From contig JAEDGZ010000009.1 in NCBI GenBank assembly GCA_016297215.1, forward strand, positions 8,028 to 72,027: DNA of 64,000 bases. The letters are read 5' to 3'. Source of the DNA: Paludibacteraceae bacterium. GTDB taxonomy: Bacteria > Bacteroidota > Bacteroidia > Bacteroidales > Paludibacteraceae. A program made the position numbers and the translations under genes. This document shows positions 8,067-16,392 of the stretch, in pieces. Below the pieces are notes generated by a model that was not told where the DNA came from, made no database searches, and saw only the letters and a program-made list of their open reading frames with translations. Position 1 is the first letter of the stretch, and every line of letters begins with the position of its first letter.

Positions 8067-9254
8067 ATGAAAAAGACTATTTTTATACTTTTTGCTGCGG
8101 TGGTGGTAGCAGGTTGTGGTCGGACGAGTGAGCCGACGGCTACGGATTATTTGGCTAAGACGGTGCGTATAGCACAGTCGGAGATACAGCACAACCCCGA
8201 GTTGTGGATGGCAGACTTCCTGAAGACCCCCAAATGGGATTACACGCAGGGGCTGATTGCCAAGGCTATGCTGGAGACGTATCTTGCTACGGGCGACAGC
8301 GCGTATCTGAACTACGTGCAGGCATTTGCAGACTACTTCATCCAGCCTGATGGCAGTATCAAGACCTATAAACTGGATACCTATAATATCGACCGCGTGA
8401 ACGGCGGTAACTTCCTCTTCCTGCTCGACTCGCTCAATCCGCAGCCTCAGTACAAGGAGGCTATTCGTCTGCTGCGTTCGCAGTTGGCGACCCAGCCGCG
8501 CACCTCGGAAGGCGGATTCTGGCACAAGAAAGTCTATCCGTGGCAGATGTGGCTCGACGGCTTGTACATGGGTGAACCGTTCTATGCGCACTATGCCGTA
8601 TGGGCAGGCGAGGACACGATTTTCAATGACGTGGTACGTCAGTTCCGCGTGGTGGACAAGCACACGCTGGACGTGGAGACGAATCTCAACTTCCACGGTT
8701 GGGACGAGAGCCGCCAGCAGGCTTGGGCAGACTCGCTGACGGGTTGCAGCCCGCACACATGGGGACGCGCCGAGGGCTGGTACGTGATGGCAATATGCGA
8801 TGTGCTGGACTACCTGCCTACCGAACATGAGGGGCGCGCAGAACTGATAGCCATCCTCAACCGCGTATGCGAGGCGTTGCTGCCTCTGCAAGACGCAGAG
8901 ACCAAGATGTGGTATCAGGTACCCGACCTGCCTGATGCCGAGGGAAACTACACCGAATCCACCTGTTCGGCGATGTTCTGCTACGCGATGGCGAAAGGGG
9001 CACGCATGGGCTACCTGCCTGCAAAGTTCCGCACCATCGCCCGAGAGACCTACGACGGGATATGGAAGAGCGCCGTGGTGGAGAACGAAGACGGCACCGT
9101 CAGTCTGACACGCTGTTGCGCCGTGGCAGGGTTGGGAGGCAATCCATACCGGAGCGGCGAGTATGACTACTATATCCACGAACAGATACGCGACAACGAC
9201 CCGAAAGGTATTGGACCGTTCATCCTTGCGGGATTAGAGTTGAGTAGAGAATAA
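8067..9254 (+). CDS. Lipoprotein glycoside hydrolase, GH105/GH88 type (unsaturated uronyl hydrolase)
   Basis: Predicted unsaturated rhamnogalacturonyl (or glucuronyl) hydrolase, which removes the 4,5-unsaturated uronic acid left at the non-reducing end of pectin fragments by polysaccharide lyases. The start at 8067 gives a lipoprotein signal ending VVAGCG, so it acts in the periplasm or at the surface. Family motifs in the (alpha/alpha)6 fold are MWLDGLYMGEPF (catalytic Asp near residue 164) and TWGRAEGWYVMA near residue 231. The 395 residues fit the family. KduI, KduD and DUF4861 genes lie 2-5 kb downstream, which supports a uronate or pectin pathway. Confidence 0.88.
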   Translation: MKKTIFILFAAVVVAGCGRTSEPTATDYLAKTVRIAQSEIQHNPELWMADFLKTPKWDYTQGLIAKAMLETYLATGDSAYLNYVQAFADYFIQPDGSIKTYKLDTYNIDRVNGGNFLFLLDSLNPQPQYKEAIRLLRSQLATQPRTSEGGFWHKKVYPWQMWLDGLYMGEPFYAHYAVWAGEDTIFNDVVRQFRVVDKHTLDVETNLNFHGWDESRQQAWADSLTGCSPHTWGRAEGWYVMAICDVLDYLPTEHEGRAELIAILNRVCEALLPLQDAETKMWYQVPDLPDAEGNYTESTCSAMFCYAMAKGARMGYLPAKFRTIARETYDGIWKSAVVENEDGTVSLTRCCAVAGLGGNPYRSGEYDYYIHEQIRDNDPKGIGPFILAGLELSRE

Positions 9255-9257
9255 GAG

Positions 9258-9285
9258 CAAGGAACCAAGAACCAGGAACAAAGAC
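9258..9285 (+). repeat. 7-base tandem array, CCAAGAA type
   Basis: CCAAGAA, CCAGGAA, CAAAGAC preceded by a degenerate unit. It starts just after the GH105 stop codon and ends 10 bases before the next start codon. An inverted array of the same type follows at 9408-9437. Confidence 0.75.
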
Positions 9286-9294
9286 ATATTACCT

Positions 9295-10887
9295 ATGAGT
9301 CAAGAACAAAGAATGAAAAATATGGCGTTGTTGAACAAAGACCAAGGCACGCGGAACAATAGAAGATTTTATTCGTCTCTGATTTCTCTGAGTCGATACT
9401 ATTTTATCTTTGTTCTTTGTTCTTTAATCCTTGTTCCAACAATCCCTATGGTAGCGCAGGAGGCGGCTGTTGACAGTATCGTGGCGCGGTGCCCGATAGA
9501 TACCATACAGGGGTGCCCGATGTACCGCTACACCGTGGAGAAGAGCGTGGGACTCTACCGCGTGAGCAAGAATTTTGGCGTGTCGCAAGACGTGATCATA
9601 GAGGCTAATCCGGAGTTGCGCACTCGCGGTCTGCGTTTCGGGGAAGTGATTTATATCCCCGTGCCCGAGGGTAGGAGTGTCAAGGCAGCGACTGCCGCTA
9701 TTGCCGCACAAAAGCCGATGCCTAAGGTTGATGAACGCAAGCCTGCACAACCCCGCGAGTTACCGTGTATAGATACCGTCTCCCGCTGCCTGCAAGACCC
9801 GCGCATAGAGGCACCTCGCGAGGTGGAGACGGTTGCAGACAGCCTACCGAGCGTGGTCGATACGACAGCAGTAGCCGATTCTATTCCCGCGCTATGGGAG
9901 TGGAATGACTCGGCAGCCATACATCTCTCGCTGATGTTGCCTTTCCAAACGCGCAACGACAAGCGTGACCAGCATGCGGAGCGCTTCATGGAGTTCTACG
10001 AAGGTTGCCTGCTTGCAGCCTACGACCTGCAAGCAGAGGGACAGCCATTGGTGCTGGACGTGTATGACACGGAGAAGAACACCGCGATTGTTCGCCAACT
10101 GATAGACAGCAATAGCCTCGCCGGGACGCAGGCGGTGATCGGTCTGGCATATCCGTTGCAACTGATGCAAGTGATGCCGTGGTCGTTGGAGAACCAAGTG
10201 CCCGTGCTGGCACCTTTCATCGATTATATGGAGGGCATAGAGACCAACCCGTATCTGTACCTCTTCAACTCCTCCGCTGAGCAAGAGGCGCGTGCCCTGG
10301 GGCAGTGGTTAGAGGAGCACCGCGACAGCGTCAACTGCGTGCTGGTGGAGGCAAAAGACGCGGATATTCCTTCGTCCGTCCGCCTTTTGCACAAGGAAAT
10401 CAAAGCACGCCAGATACCATGCACCACGACTTCCATACGTCAGATATTGGATGATTCTATCCAGTCGGCACTGCGAGACAGCGTGGAGAACATCTTGATT
10501 TTTAACACGGAGAAGTACAGCAATGTGCAAGTGCTCATCCCGCGTATTCTCAATAGCAAGGGTGCGCATGCCGTTACGCTCCGCGCTCAATACTCGTGGA
10601 CGCGCGAAGACATCGCTCTGCCGTTGCTCTACACCTCTATCTTTGCGACCGACCAACCTACGGAGTGCGATGCCTACGAGATAAAATACGAGCGCTACTT
10701 CGGGCATAAGCATGTCTCCACGACACCCCGCTACGACCTGCTCGGCTACGACCTGACACGCACCATGTCGGCTATCCTGAAAGATACCACGTATAGCGGT
10801 TTGCAGTCGGACATACGGTTCGAACAAGTGAACCCCGAGGGAGGGTATATCAATACGAACGTAAACGTGATACACACGAATCCGTAA
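9295..10887 (+). CDS. LysM protein with periplasmic receptor-like domain
   Basis: Secreted protein of up to 530 residues. A hydrophobic signal segment (about residues 34-53, FIFVLCSLILVPTIP) precedes a LysM peptidoglycan-binding domain (about 78-120, YRVSKNFGVSQDVIIEANPEL). From about residue 205 to the end there is a type I periplasmic-binding fold like those of LpoA and amino-acid receptors (IHLSLMLPFQ, AVIGLAYPL, VPVLAPF). It probably senses or organises the cell wall; no ligand can be named. The start is uncertain: three in-frame ATGs occur at 9295, 9313 and 9322, and the first 30 codons plus part of the signal peptide consist of 7-base repeat DNA. The next gene begins immediately after its stop. 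Confidence 0.78.
   Translation: MSQEQRMKNMALLNKDQGTRNNRRFYSSLISLSRYYFIFVLCSLILVPTIPMVAQEAAVDSIVARCPIDTIQGCPMYRYTVEKSVGLYRVSKNFGVSQDVIIEANPELRTRGLRFGEVIYIPVPEGRSVKAATAAIAAQKPMPKVDERKPAQPRELPCIDTVSRCLQDPRIEAPREVETVADSLPSVVDTTAVADSIPALWEWNDSAAIHLSLMLPFQTRNDKRDQHAERFMEFYEGCLLAAYDLQAEGQPLVLDVYDTEKNTAIVRQLIDSNSLAGTQAVIGLAYPLQLMQVMPWSLENQVPVLAPFIDYMEGIETNPYLYLFNSSAEQEARALGQWLEEHRDSVNCVLVEAKDADIPSSVRLLHKEIKARQIPCTTTSIRQILDDSIQSALRDSVENILIFNTEKYSNVQVLIPRILNSKGAHAVTLRAQYSWTREDIALPLLYTSIFATDQPTECDAYEIKYERYFGHKHVSTTPRYDLLGYDLTRTMSAILKDTTYSGLQSDIRFEQVNPEGGYINTNVNVIHTNP
9408..9437 (+). repeat. 7-base tandem array inside a signal-peptide coding region
   Basis: CTTTGTT twice, then CTTTAAT and CCTTGTT. This is the complementary strand of the CAAAGAC/CCAAGAA arrays. 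It encodes part of the hydrophobic core of the signal peptide of the LysM protein. Confidence 0.75.
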
Positions 10888-11562
10888 ATAGTCATCAAAC
10901 ATTCTTATCGTCATATTGTCCTTTGTGCCTTTTGGTTGGCGGCTGTCTGTGTGGCGGCGCAACCTCGGTTGCGCAAGCCGGAGATATACTTTGGGGTGCA
11001 TGGCGGGGTTACCGCATCGATGGTGCAATTCTCGCCTACGGTGCCTAACATGTCGCCGATTACGGATGCGGTGGTCCTCGGGGGGAACGGTGGATTGGTC
11101 TTTCGCTGGAGCGGGCAGAAATGTTGCGCAGTACAAGTGGAACTCAACTACCTGCAACGCGGTTGGCGAGAGGCAAACGAAGAGGGTGCTTACACGCGCG
11201 CGCTACACTATATAGAGTTGCCGTTTCTGATGCATATCTATTTCGGCAGTCCGACATTTCGTGGCTTTGTCAATTTAGGTCCGCAGATAGGCTACTGCGT
11301 GTACGACAATGGCGGCATAGGCACGAAACAAACGAGCGAGGTGCATCAATACAGCCCCATAGAGAAACCTTTTGATTGGGGAATTGCGGGCGGTTTGGGC
11401 TTTTATGTCCGCACCCGTAGTGTGGGACTGTACCAATTAGAAGTGCGCTACAATTATAGTCTTGGCACGCTTTTTGACAACTCTCTGACAGCCCATTACC
11501 GCAACTCGAACCCTATGGAGTTGTCAGTCAATCTGGCATGGCTGTGGGAGTTTAAGAAGTAA
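10888..11562 (+). CDS. Outer-membrane beta-barrel protein, PorT-like; no ATG start
   Basis: Small outer-membrane barrel of the OMP_b-brl type, with alternating strands such as YFGVHGGVTASMVQF, VQVELNYLQRGW, FVNLGPQIGYCVY and GIAGGLGFYVRTR, ending LAWLWEFKK. The frame is open from the stop of the preceding gene at 10885. It encodes an intact signal peptide (KHSYRHIVLCAFWLAAVCVA, then AQ) but contains no ATG or GTG before it. The first conventional start is TTG at 10936, which would remove most of that signal peptide. The likely start is therefore a rare codon (ATA 10888, ATC 10894 or ATT 10915), helped by coupling to the gene upstream. The exact start is inferred. Confidence 0.72.
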   Translation: MVIKHSYRHIVLCAFWLAAVCVAAQPRLRKPEIYFGVHGGVTASMVQFSPTVPNMSPITDAVVLGGNGGLVFRWSGQKCCAVQVELNYLQRGWREANEEGAYTRALHYIELPFLMHIYFGSPTFRGFVNLGPQIGYCVYDNGGIGTKQTSEVHQYSPIEKPFDWGIAGGLGFYVRTRSVGLYQLEVRYNYSLGTLFDNSLTAHYRNSNPMELSVNLAWLWEFKK

Positions 11563-11639
11563 TTAGGAATTAAGAGGGCATTGATACTCTCTACAACGAA
11601 AACAACGATAACAACAATAATCAACTAATACTAATAGAC

Positions 11640-12485
11640 ATGAAGACGAATTATGAGATTCGCTATGCGTCGAACCCTGTTGACGCAAAGAGTTACGACA
11701 CTACTCGTCTGCGTAACGATTTCCTGATTGAGAAGGTGTTCACTCCTAACGAGGTGAATATGGTGTATTCGATGTACGACCGCATGATTGTGGGCGGTGC
11801 GATGCCTGTGGGCGAGGTGCTCACGTTGGAGGCGATTGACCCCCTGAAGGCTCCGCATTTCCTGACCCGCCGCGAGATAGGTATCTTCAACGTAGGTGCC
11901 GGCAAGGGTATCGTGAAGGTGGACGGCACGGCTTTTGAGTTGGACTACAAAGAGGCGCTCTATTTGGGTAAAGGCGACCGCGAAGTAACCTTCGAGTCGT
12001 GCGATGTAGAGCACCCCGCGCTGTTCTACTTCCTCTCCGCGAACGCGCACACCACCTATCCCGACAAGAAGGTTACGAAAGCTGACGCTGTGGTAGCGCA
12101 CATGGGCAGCCTCGAGATGTCCAACGAGCGTGATATCAACAAGATGATTGTCAACCAAGTGCTGCCTACCTGCCAGTTGCAGATGGGTATGACAGAGTTG
12201 GCACCCGGCAGCGTATGGAACACCATGCCGGCACACGTTCACTCGCGTCGTATGGAGGCATATTTCTACTTTGAACTGCCCGAAGACCAATCTATCTGCC
12301 ACTTCATGGGCGAGGTGAACGAGACGCGCCACATCTGGATGCACAACAACCAAGCCGTGCTCTCGCCGGAGTGGTCTATCCACAGCGCAGCGGCTACGCA
12401 TAACTACACCTTTATCTGGGGTATGGGTGGCGAGAACCTCGACTACGGAGACCAAGACTTCAGTTTGATTACGGACTTGAAGTAA
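11640..12485 (+). CDS. kduI: 5-keto-4-deoxyuronate isomerase
   Basis: KduI converts 5-keto-4-deoxyuronate to 2,5-diketo-3-deoxygluconate in pectin and glycosaminoglycan breakdown; cytoplasmic zinc enzyme. The 281 residues are the usual family length. The start YEIRYASNPVDAKSYDT, the zinc-site region PAHVHSRRMEAYFYFE and the end HNYTFIWGMGGENLDYGDQD are characteristic. KduD, the next enzyme of the pathway, lies 213 bases downstream, and a GH105 hydrolase lies upstream. No clear promoter is seen in the 77-base gap before it. Confidence 0.96.
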   Translation: MKTNYEIRYASNPVDAKSYDTTRLRNDFLIEKVFTPNEVNMVYSMYDRMIVGGAMPVGEVLTLEAIDPLKAPHFLTRREIGIFNVGAGKGIVKVDGTAFELDYKEALYLGKGDREVTFESCDVEHPALFYFLSANAHTTYPDKKVTKADAVVAHMGSLEMSNERDINKMIVNQVLPTCQLQMGMTELAPGSVWNTMPAHVHSRRMEAYFYFELPEDQSICHFMGEVNETRHIWMHNNQAVLSPEWSIHSAAATHNYTFIWGMGGENLDYGDQDFSLITDLK

Positions 12486-12660
12486 GGACAGCCTGCGGCT
12501 GTCCAACCGCGCTCCGCGCTGAAGGACAGCTTCGCTGAAAGATAAAGGATAAAAGACTAAATAGTTTCGACTATGAGTATTTGGAGGTAGGTGTTCCTAC
12601 CGCGGGCGAGACGCCCGCGTCCCCAGTTATACGTCTTTCATCCTGTGTCCTTCATCCTAA
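12486..12660 (+). repeat. Intergenic mosaic of palindromes and 7-base repeats
   Basis: Between kduI and kduD lie the hairpins GACAGCCTGCGGCTGTC and GCGCTCCGCGC, two 7-base units (GATAAAG, GATAAAA at 12541-12554) with the shared tail AAAGACTAAATAG, a copy of the palindrome GCGGGCGAGACGCCCGC (12601-12624), and a CCTTCAT-type tail near 12640. No gene is present. Confidence 0.75.
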
Positions 12661-12698
12661 AACAAAACAATTTTCAACCCATTTAATAACTAACTATC

Positions 12699-13499
12699 AT
12701 GAATCCTTTTTCTTTGGAAGGTAAGAACGCCCTCATCACCGGTGCGTCTTACGGCATTGGCTTCAACATTGCGAAAGCATTTGTTGCAGCAGGTATCAAG
12801 AACATCATCTTCAACGACATCAACGAGGAGTTCCTTGCCCGCGGTCTGAAGAACTATGCAGATGCAGGTATTACCAATGTACACGGCTATGTATGCGACG
12901 TAACGAAGGAAGACGATGTGAAAGCGATGGTTGAGAAGATTCACCAAGAGGTAGGTCAAATAGACATCCTTGTGAACAACGCAGGTATCATCAAGCGTAT
13001 TCCGATGCACGAAATGAAGCGCGCTGAGTTCCAGCAGGTTATTGACATTGACTTGGTAGGTCCGTTCATCGTGGCTTCCGCTGTGCTGCCTGAGATGATG
13101 GGGCGTCGTGAGGGTAAGATTATCAATATCTGCTCCATGATGTCTGAGTTGGGTCGCGAGACCGTGAGCGCATACGCAGCAGCCAAGGGCGGTCTGAAGA
13201 TGCTCACCCGCAACATCTGCTCCGAGTACGGTGCTTACAACATCCAGTGCAACGGCCTTGGTCCGGGTTACATCGCTACCCCGCAAACCGCTCCGCTGCG
13301 TGAGTTGCAGGCAGACGGCAGCCGCCATCCGTTCGACCAGTTCATCTGCGCGAAGACTCCTGCCGGCCGCTGGCTCGACCCATCGGAGTTGGGTGGTCCC
13401 GCTGTGTTCTTGGCTTCGCACGCTTCCGACGCTGTGAACGGACACATCCTCTACGTGGACGGCGGTATCTTGGCTTACATTGGTAAACAACCCGAATAA
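12699..13499 (+). CDS. kduD: 2-deoxy-D-gluconate 3-dehydrogenase (KduD-type SDR)
   Basis: Short-chain dehydrogenase that reduces 2,5-diketo-3-deoxygluconate to 2-keto-3-deoxygluconate, the step after KduI. Cofactor motif TGASYGIG at residues 14-21, NNAG at 93-96, and catalytic Ser146, Tyr159 and Lys163 (YAAAK). The end, DAVNGHILYVDGGILAYIGK, is typical of the KduD/gluconate 5-dehydrogenase branch. The substrate is inferred from adjacent kduI; by sequence alone, gluconate 5-dehydrogenase would also be possible. The next gene starts 4 bases after the stop. Confidence 0.92.
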   Translation: MNPFSLEGKNALITGASYGIGFNIAKAFVAAGIKNIIFNDINEEFLARGLKNYADAGITNVHGYVCDVTKEDDVKAMVEKIHQEVGQIDILVNNAGIIKRIPMHEMKRAEFQQVIDIDLVGPFIVASAVLPEMMGRREGKIINICSMMSELGRETVSAYAAAKGGLKMLTRNICSEYGAYNIQCNGLGPGYIATPQTAPLRELQADGSRHPFDQFICAKTPAGRWLDPSELGGPAVFLASHASDAVNGHILYVDGGILAYIGKQPE

Positions 13500-13502
13500 G
13501 CC

Positions 13503-14417
13503 ATGAAGAAAGTACTTTTCATTGCTTCTCTTGCTCTCGCGCTCATAGCGTGCCAGCCCGCTGCCGAACAGGCGGCGAAGGTGTATGGTCGCTATGTGCC
13601 CGAGCGCAAAGACGACTTCGCGTGGGAGAACGAGTATGCGGCTTTCCGTCTCTACGGACCGGCGCTGCTGCCCGAGAACCCCTCCAACGGCGTGGACCTG
13701 TGGCTGAAAAGCAGCCCCGAACTCCGTATTGACTCGATGTACTACCATGAGTTGGAGTTGGGCGAGCCTTACCATATCAACTATGGCAAGGGGCTTGACT
13801 GCTACAAGGTGGCGCACACCGTAGGTTGCGGCGGTCTTGCCGTGGTGGCCGAGGACATGCTCTACGTGGGCGGTCCGTATAGCCGTTGGGAGATACTGGA
13901 GCAGATGCCTGACCGCTTCTCGTTCCGGCTCCAATACGACAGTCTGCTGGTTTGCAACCAAGTGATGCAGGCTTCGCTCACCATCACCGCGGAGGCTGGC
14001 AAACTGCTGAACCGTGCTGACATCGTCATCACCAACCGCACGAAGATTCTCCTGCCGCAACTCTATGTGGGCGGCGGTATCTACCTGCACGACACGGTGG
14101 ACAACATCATGCAGTGCAAGTGCGGCGCGGTGGCATACGCCGAGGACGCGCTCTCCGACAAGGGGGCTGCGAAGATGAACTTCGACTACAACGGTTCCAC
14201 CTCGCAAGGGCGCAACTACGTGGCAGTCATCACCCCGAACGCCACCCGTCAGGAGATTATCGACGGCTCTCTGTTGTCGCTTAAGGAGTATCAGTTGGGC
14301 GACACGCTCACCTACTACTTCGGCGGCTGCTGGAGCGAGTGGAGCAACGGCGAGCAGACGATGGCAACCGACGAAGACTGGTTCAACGCCGTCCGCGCGT
14401 TTGCTAAGACGCTGTAA
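13503..14417 (+). CDS. DUF4861 lipoprotein, pectin-associated
   Basis: Lipoprotein (LALALIACQ at residues 9-17) with the DUF4861 start signature ERKDDFAWENEYAAFRLYGP near residues 36-55. The family is common in Bacteroidota rhamnogalacturonan and pectin loci and is thought to act on carbohydrates, but I know of no settled reaction. The 304 residues look complete. It follows kduD by 4 bases, so the two form one unit with kduI, which supports a role in uronide processing. Confidence 0.85.
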   Translation: MKKVLFIASLALALIACQPAAEQAAKVYGRYVPERKDDFAWENEYAAFRLYGPALLPENPSNGVDLWLKSSPELRIDSMYYHELELGEPYHINYGKGLDCYKVAHTVGCGGLAVVAEDMLYVGGPYSRWEILEQMPDRFSFRLQYDSLLVCNQVMQASLTITAEAGKLLNRADIVITNRTKILLPQLYVGGGIYLHDTVDNIMQCKCGAVAYAEDALSDKGAAKMNFDYNGSTSQGRNYVAVITPNATRQEIIDGSLLSLKEYQLGDTLTYYFGGCWSEWSNGEQTMATDEDWFNAVRAFAKTL

Positions 14418-14440
14418 ACCTTAGTAGTATAAAGTTTTAG

Positions 14441-14485
14441 GTTTCAAGTGGCAAGTGCTTGAAACCTGCAACTTGAAACTTTTTT
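14441..14485 (+). terminator. Terminator after the kduI-kduD-DUF4861 unit
   Basis: GTTTCAAGT (14441-14449) pairs with ACTTGAAAC (14471-14479), followed directly by six T (14480-14485). The region is also built of GAAACCT/GAAACTT-like repeat units. Confidence 0.65.
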
Positions 14486-14498
14486 ACCTCTTACCATT

Positions 14499-15491
14499 AT
14501 GACCTGTTTGATACTTCGGTTAGCCACGCTCGGCAATGTGGCGATGACGGTGCCCGTCATTGCTTCGCTGAGCGCGCGCTACCCGGAGCATCAGTGGGTG
14601 GTGGTGTCGCAGAAACCGCTTGCCGCGATGTTCCACGGCATGCCCAACGTACACTACCACGAAATCCAACTGAAAAATATCGCGGGTCTATCGCGGGTCT
14701 ATCGCGGGTTGACCGCGTATCGTCCGGACATGGTCTTCGACCTGCACGGCGTCTTTGCCACCCGCATCCTTTGCGGTTTGTTTCGTTTGCAGGGGGTACC
14801 CGTCTTCTCCATAGACAACGACCGAGCCGCCAAGCGCATGCTCACCCTTCGGGGTGCGAAGAAAGGGGCGGCGTTGTCCACGGAGTTTCAACGCTATGCC
14901 GACACGTTTCGGCTCGCGGGATTCGACACCGATGACCGCTTCGCCGCTTTGTCCGTCAATACCCGAGCCGCCGAAGCCGTGCAACAACGCTTCGGCACCA
15001 AGACTGGGCGCTGGATAGGCATTGCACCTTTCGCCAAATCCAAATCGAACATGCTACCTTACCGCGTGATGAAAGAGGTGATACAAGCCCTCTCCGCACG
15101 CGAGGACACCCGCCTTTTCCTATTCGGTGCAGGAAAAGTGGAGTGCGAGATGCTTCGCCAGTGGGCGAGTGTCTTTCCCCGCACCGAGAGCGTGGCAGGC
15201 TGTCTGCCGCTAGAACAGGAACTGGAACTCATGCGTCGGCTTGACCTCATGCTCTGCATGGATTCTGCCAACCAGCATCTCTCTTCACTCGTCCGCCTGC
15301 GTGCAGTGAGCGTCTGGTGCGCCACCCACCCCTGCATCGGGTTTATGGGCTGGAAGCAGTCGCCCGAGGACATCATCCAACATACAGACCTCAGTTGCCG
15401 ACCCTGCACGTGCCACGGCACCAATCGCTGCTGGTACCGCAACTTCGCCTGCAAACAATTTATAGCCAACGATATAATACAAAGAATATGA
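14499..15491 (+). CDS. Glycosyltransferase family 9 (heptosyltransferase-like)
   Basis: GT9 enzyme that would transfer a sugar to lipopolysaccharide or a related glycan on the inner face of the membrane. The 330 residues start with LILRLATLGNVAMTVPVIAS, the family's first motif. The second domain has WIGIAPFAKSKSNMLPYRV and the nucleotide-sugar region LDLMLCMDSANQHLSSLV. There is no signal peptide. Residues about 60-71 are encoded by three perfect 11-base units. It overlaps parA by the four bases ATGA at 15488, so translation is coupled. Confidence 0.85.
   Translation: MTCLILRLATLGNVAMTVPVIASLSARYPEHQWVVVSQKPLAAMFHGMPNVHYHEIQLKNIAGLSRVYRGLTAYRPDMVFDLHGVFATRILCGLFRLQGVPVFSIDNDRAAKRMLTLRGAKKGAALSTEFQRYADTFRLAGFDTDDRFAALSVNTRAAEAVQQRFGTKTGRWIGIAPFAKSKSNMLPYRVMKEVIQALSAREDTRLFLFGAGKVECEMLRQWASVFPRTESVAGCLPLEQELELMRRLDLMLCMDSANQHLSSLVRLRAVSVWCATHPCIGFMGWKQSPEDIIQHTDLSCRPCTCHGTNRCWYRNFACKQFIANDIIQRI
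14678..14710 (+). repeat. 11-base tandem repeat inside a coding region
   Basis: TATCGCGGGTC twice and then TATCGCGGGTT. Three units make 33 bases and keep the glycosyltransferase frame open. Confidence 0.9.
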
Positions 15492-16249
15492 GTAAGATAA
15501 TCGCATTAGCCAATCAGAAAGGTGGCGTGGGTAAGACCACCACGGCTATCAACCTTGCCGCCGCCTTGGCACAACAGAAACAACGCGTGTTGCTCGTGGA
15601 TGCCGACCCGCAAGCAAATGCCTCATCGGGCTTGGGCATTGAGATTCGCGATCTAAACAATACTATCTACGAATGCTTAGTCAACAACAATGACCCGCAT
15701 GCGGCGGTGGTGGAGACCTCTGTGAAGAACCTTTTTCTTATCCCGAGCCATATTGACTTGGTCGGCGCAGAGATAGAGATGCTGAATATCGACAACCGCG
15801 AGACCCTGCTCAAGCGTGTGCTGGCGCAGGTGCGCAATGAATACGACTATATCCTTATTGACTGCTCGCCTTCGCTTGGACTTATTACGGTCAATGCGCT
15901 CACCGCAGCCGACAGCGTCATCATCCCCGTACAGTGCGAGTTCTTCGCGCTGGAAGGTATTGCTAAACTGCTGAATACCATCAAGATAATCAAGTCAAAA
16001 CTCAATCCGTTGCTCAAGATTGAGGGCTTCCTCCTAACGATGTACGACAACCGTCTGCGCCTGAGCAATCAGGTCTATGAGGAAGTGAAGCGCCACTTCG
16101 GAGATTTGGTGTTCAATGCCGTTATTACGCGCAATGTGCGCCTATCGGAGGCTCCCAGTCATGGTATGTCGGTACTCGAATACGACCCGTCCAGCAAAGG
16201 CGCAAAGAACTACACCGCACTGGCGAAAGAACTGATTAAAAGACAATAA
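15488..16249 (+). CDS. parA: Chromosome partitioning ATPase ParA/Soj
   Basis: Walker-type ATPase that positions the ParB-bound origin region. The start at 15488 is chosen because the product then begins MSKIIALANQKGGVGKTTTA with the deviant Walker A at residues 11-17. Further family motifs are VLLVDADPQANASSGLG, ILIDCSPSLGLITVNAL and QCEFFALEGIAKLL. The 253 residues match the chromosomal Soj class. The stop of the glycosyltransferase overlaps the start. ParB follows after 143 bases of repeats. Confidence 0.96.
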   Translation: MSKIIALANQKGGVGKTTTAINLAAALAQQKQRVLLVDADPQANASSGLGIEIRDLNNTIYECLVNNNDPHAAVVETSVKNLFLIPSHIDLVGAEIEMLNIDNRETLLKRVLAQVRNEYDYILIDCSPSLGLITVNALTAADSVIIPVQCEFFALEGIAKLLNTIKIIKSKLNPLLKIEGFLLTMYDNRLRLSNQVYEEVKRHFGDLVFNAVITRNVRLSEAPSHGMSVLEYDPSSKGAKNYTALAKELIKRQ

Positions 16250-16392
16250 GTAAGGATAAAGGACCGCTACGCTAAAAGATAAAAGACTAAATACCTTCGT
16301 CTTTTAGGGTGCGGTCTGGAGATCTCACTTTCCATGAGTCGAAACTATTCAGTCTTTCATCTTCATCCTTCATCCTTCATCCCTAAAAGATT
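16250..16392 (+). repeat. Intergenic repeat mosaic between parA and parB
   Basis: Contains GATAAAG/AAAAGAT/AAAAGAC heptads, the shared block AAAAGACTAAATA, one copy of the GGTGCGGTCTGGAGA palindrome family (16308-16329) and CCTTCAT heptads at 16361-16382. It ends directly before the parB start. Confidence 0.8.

Noticed and set aside
12690..14207. Long minus-strand frame of 505 codons opposite kduD and the DUF4861 gene
   Set aside because: It is the antisense shadow of two well-recognised genes and its translation has no family features.
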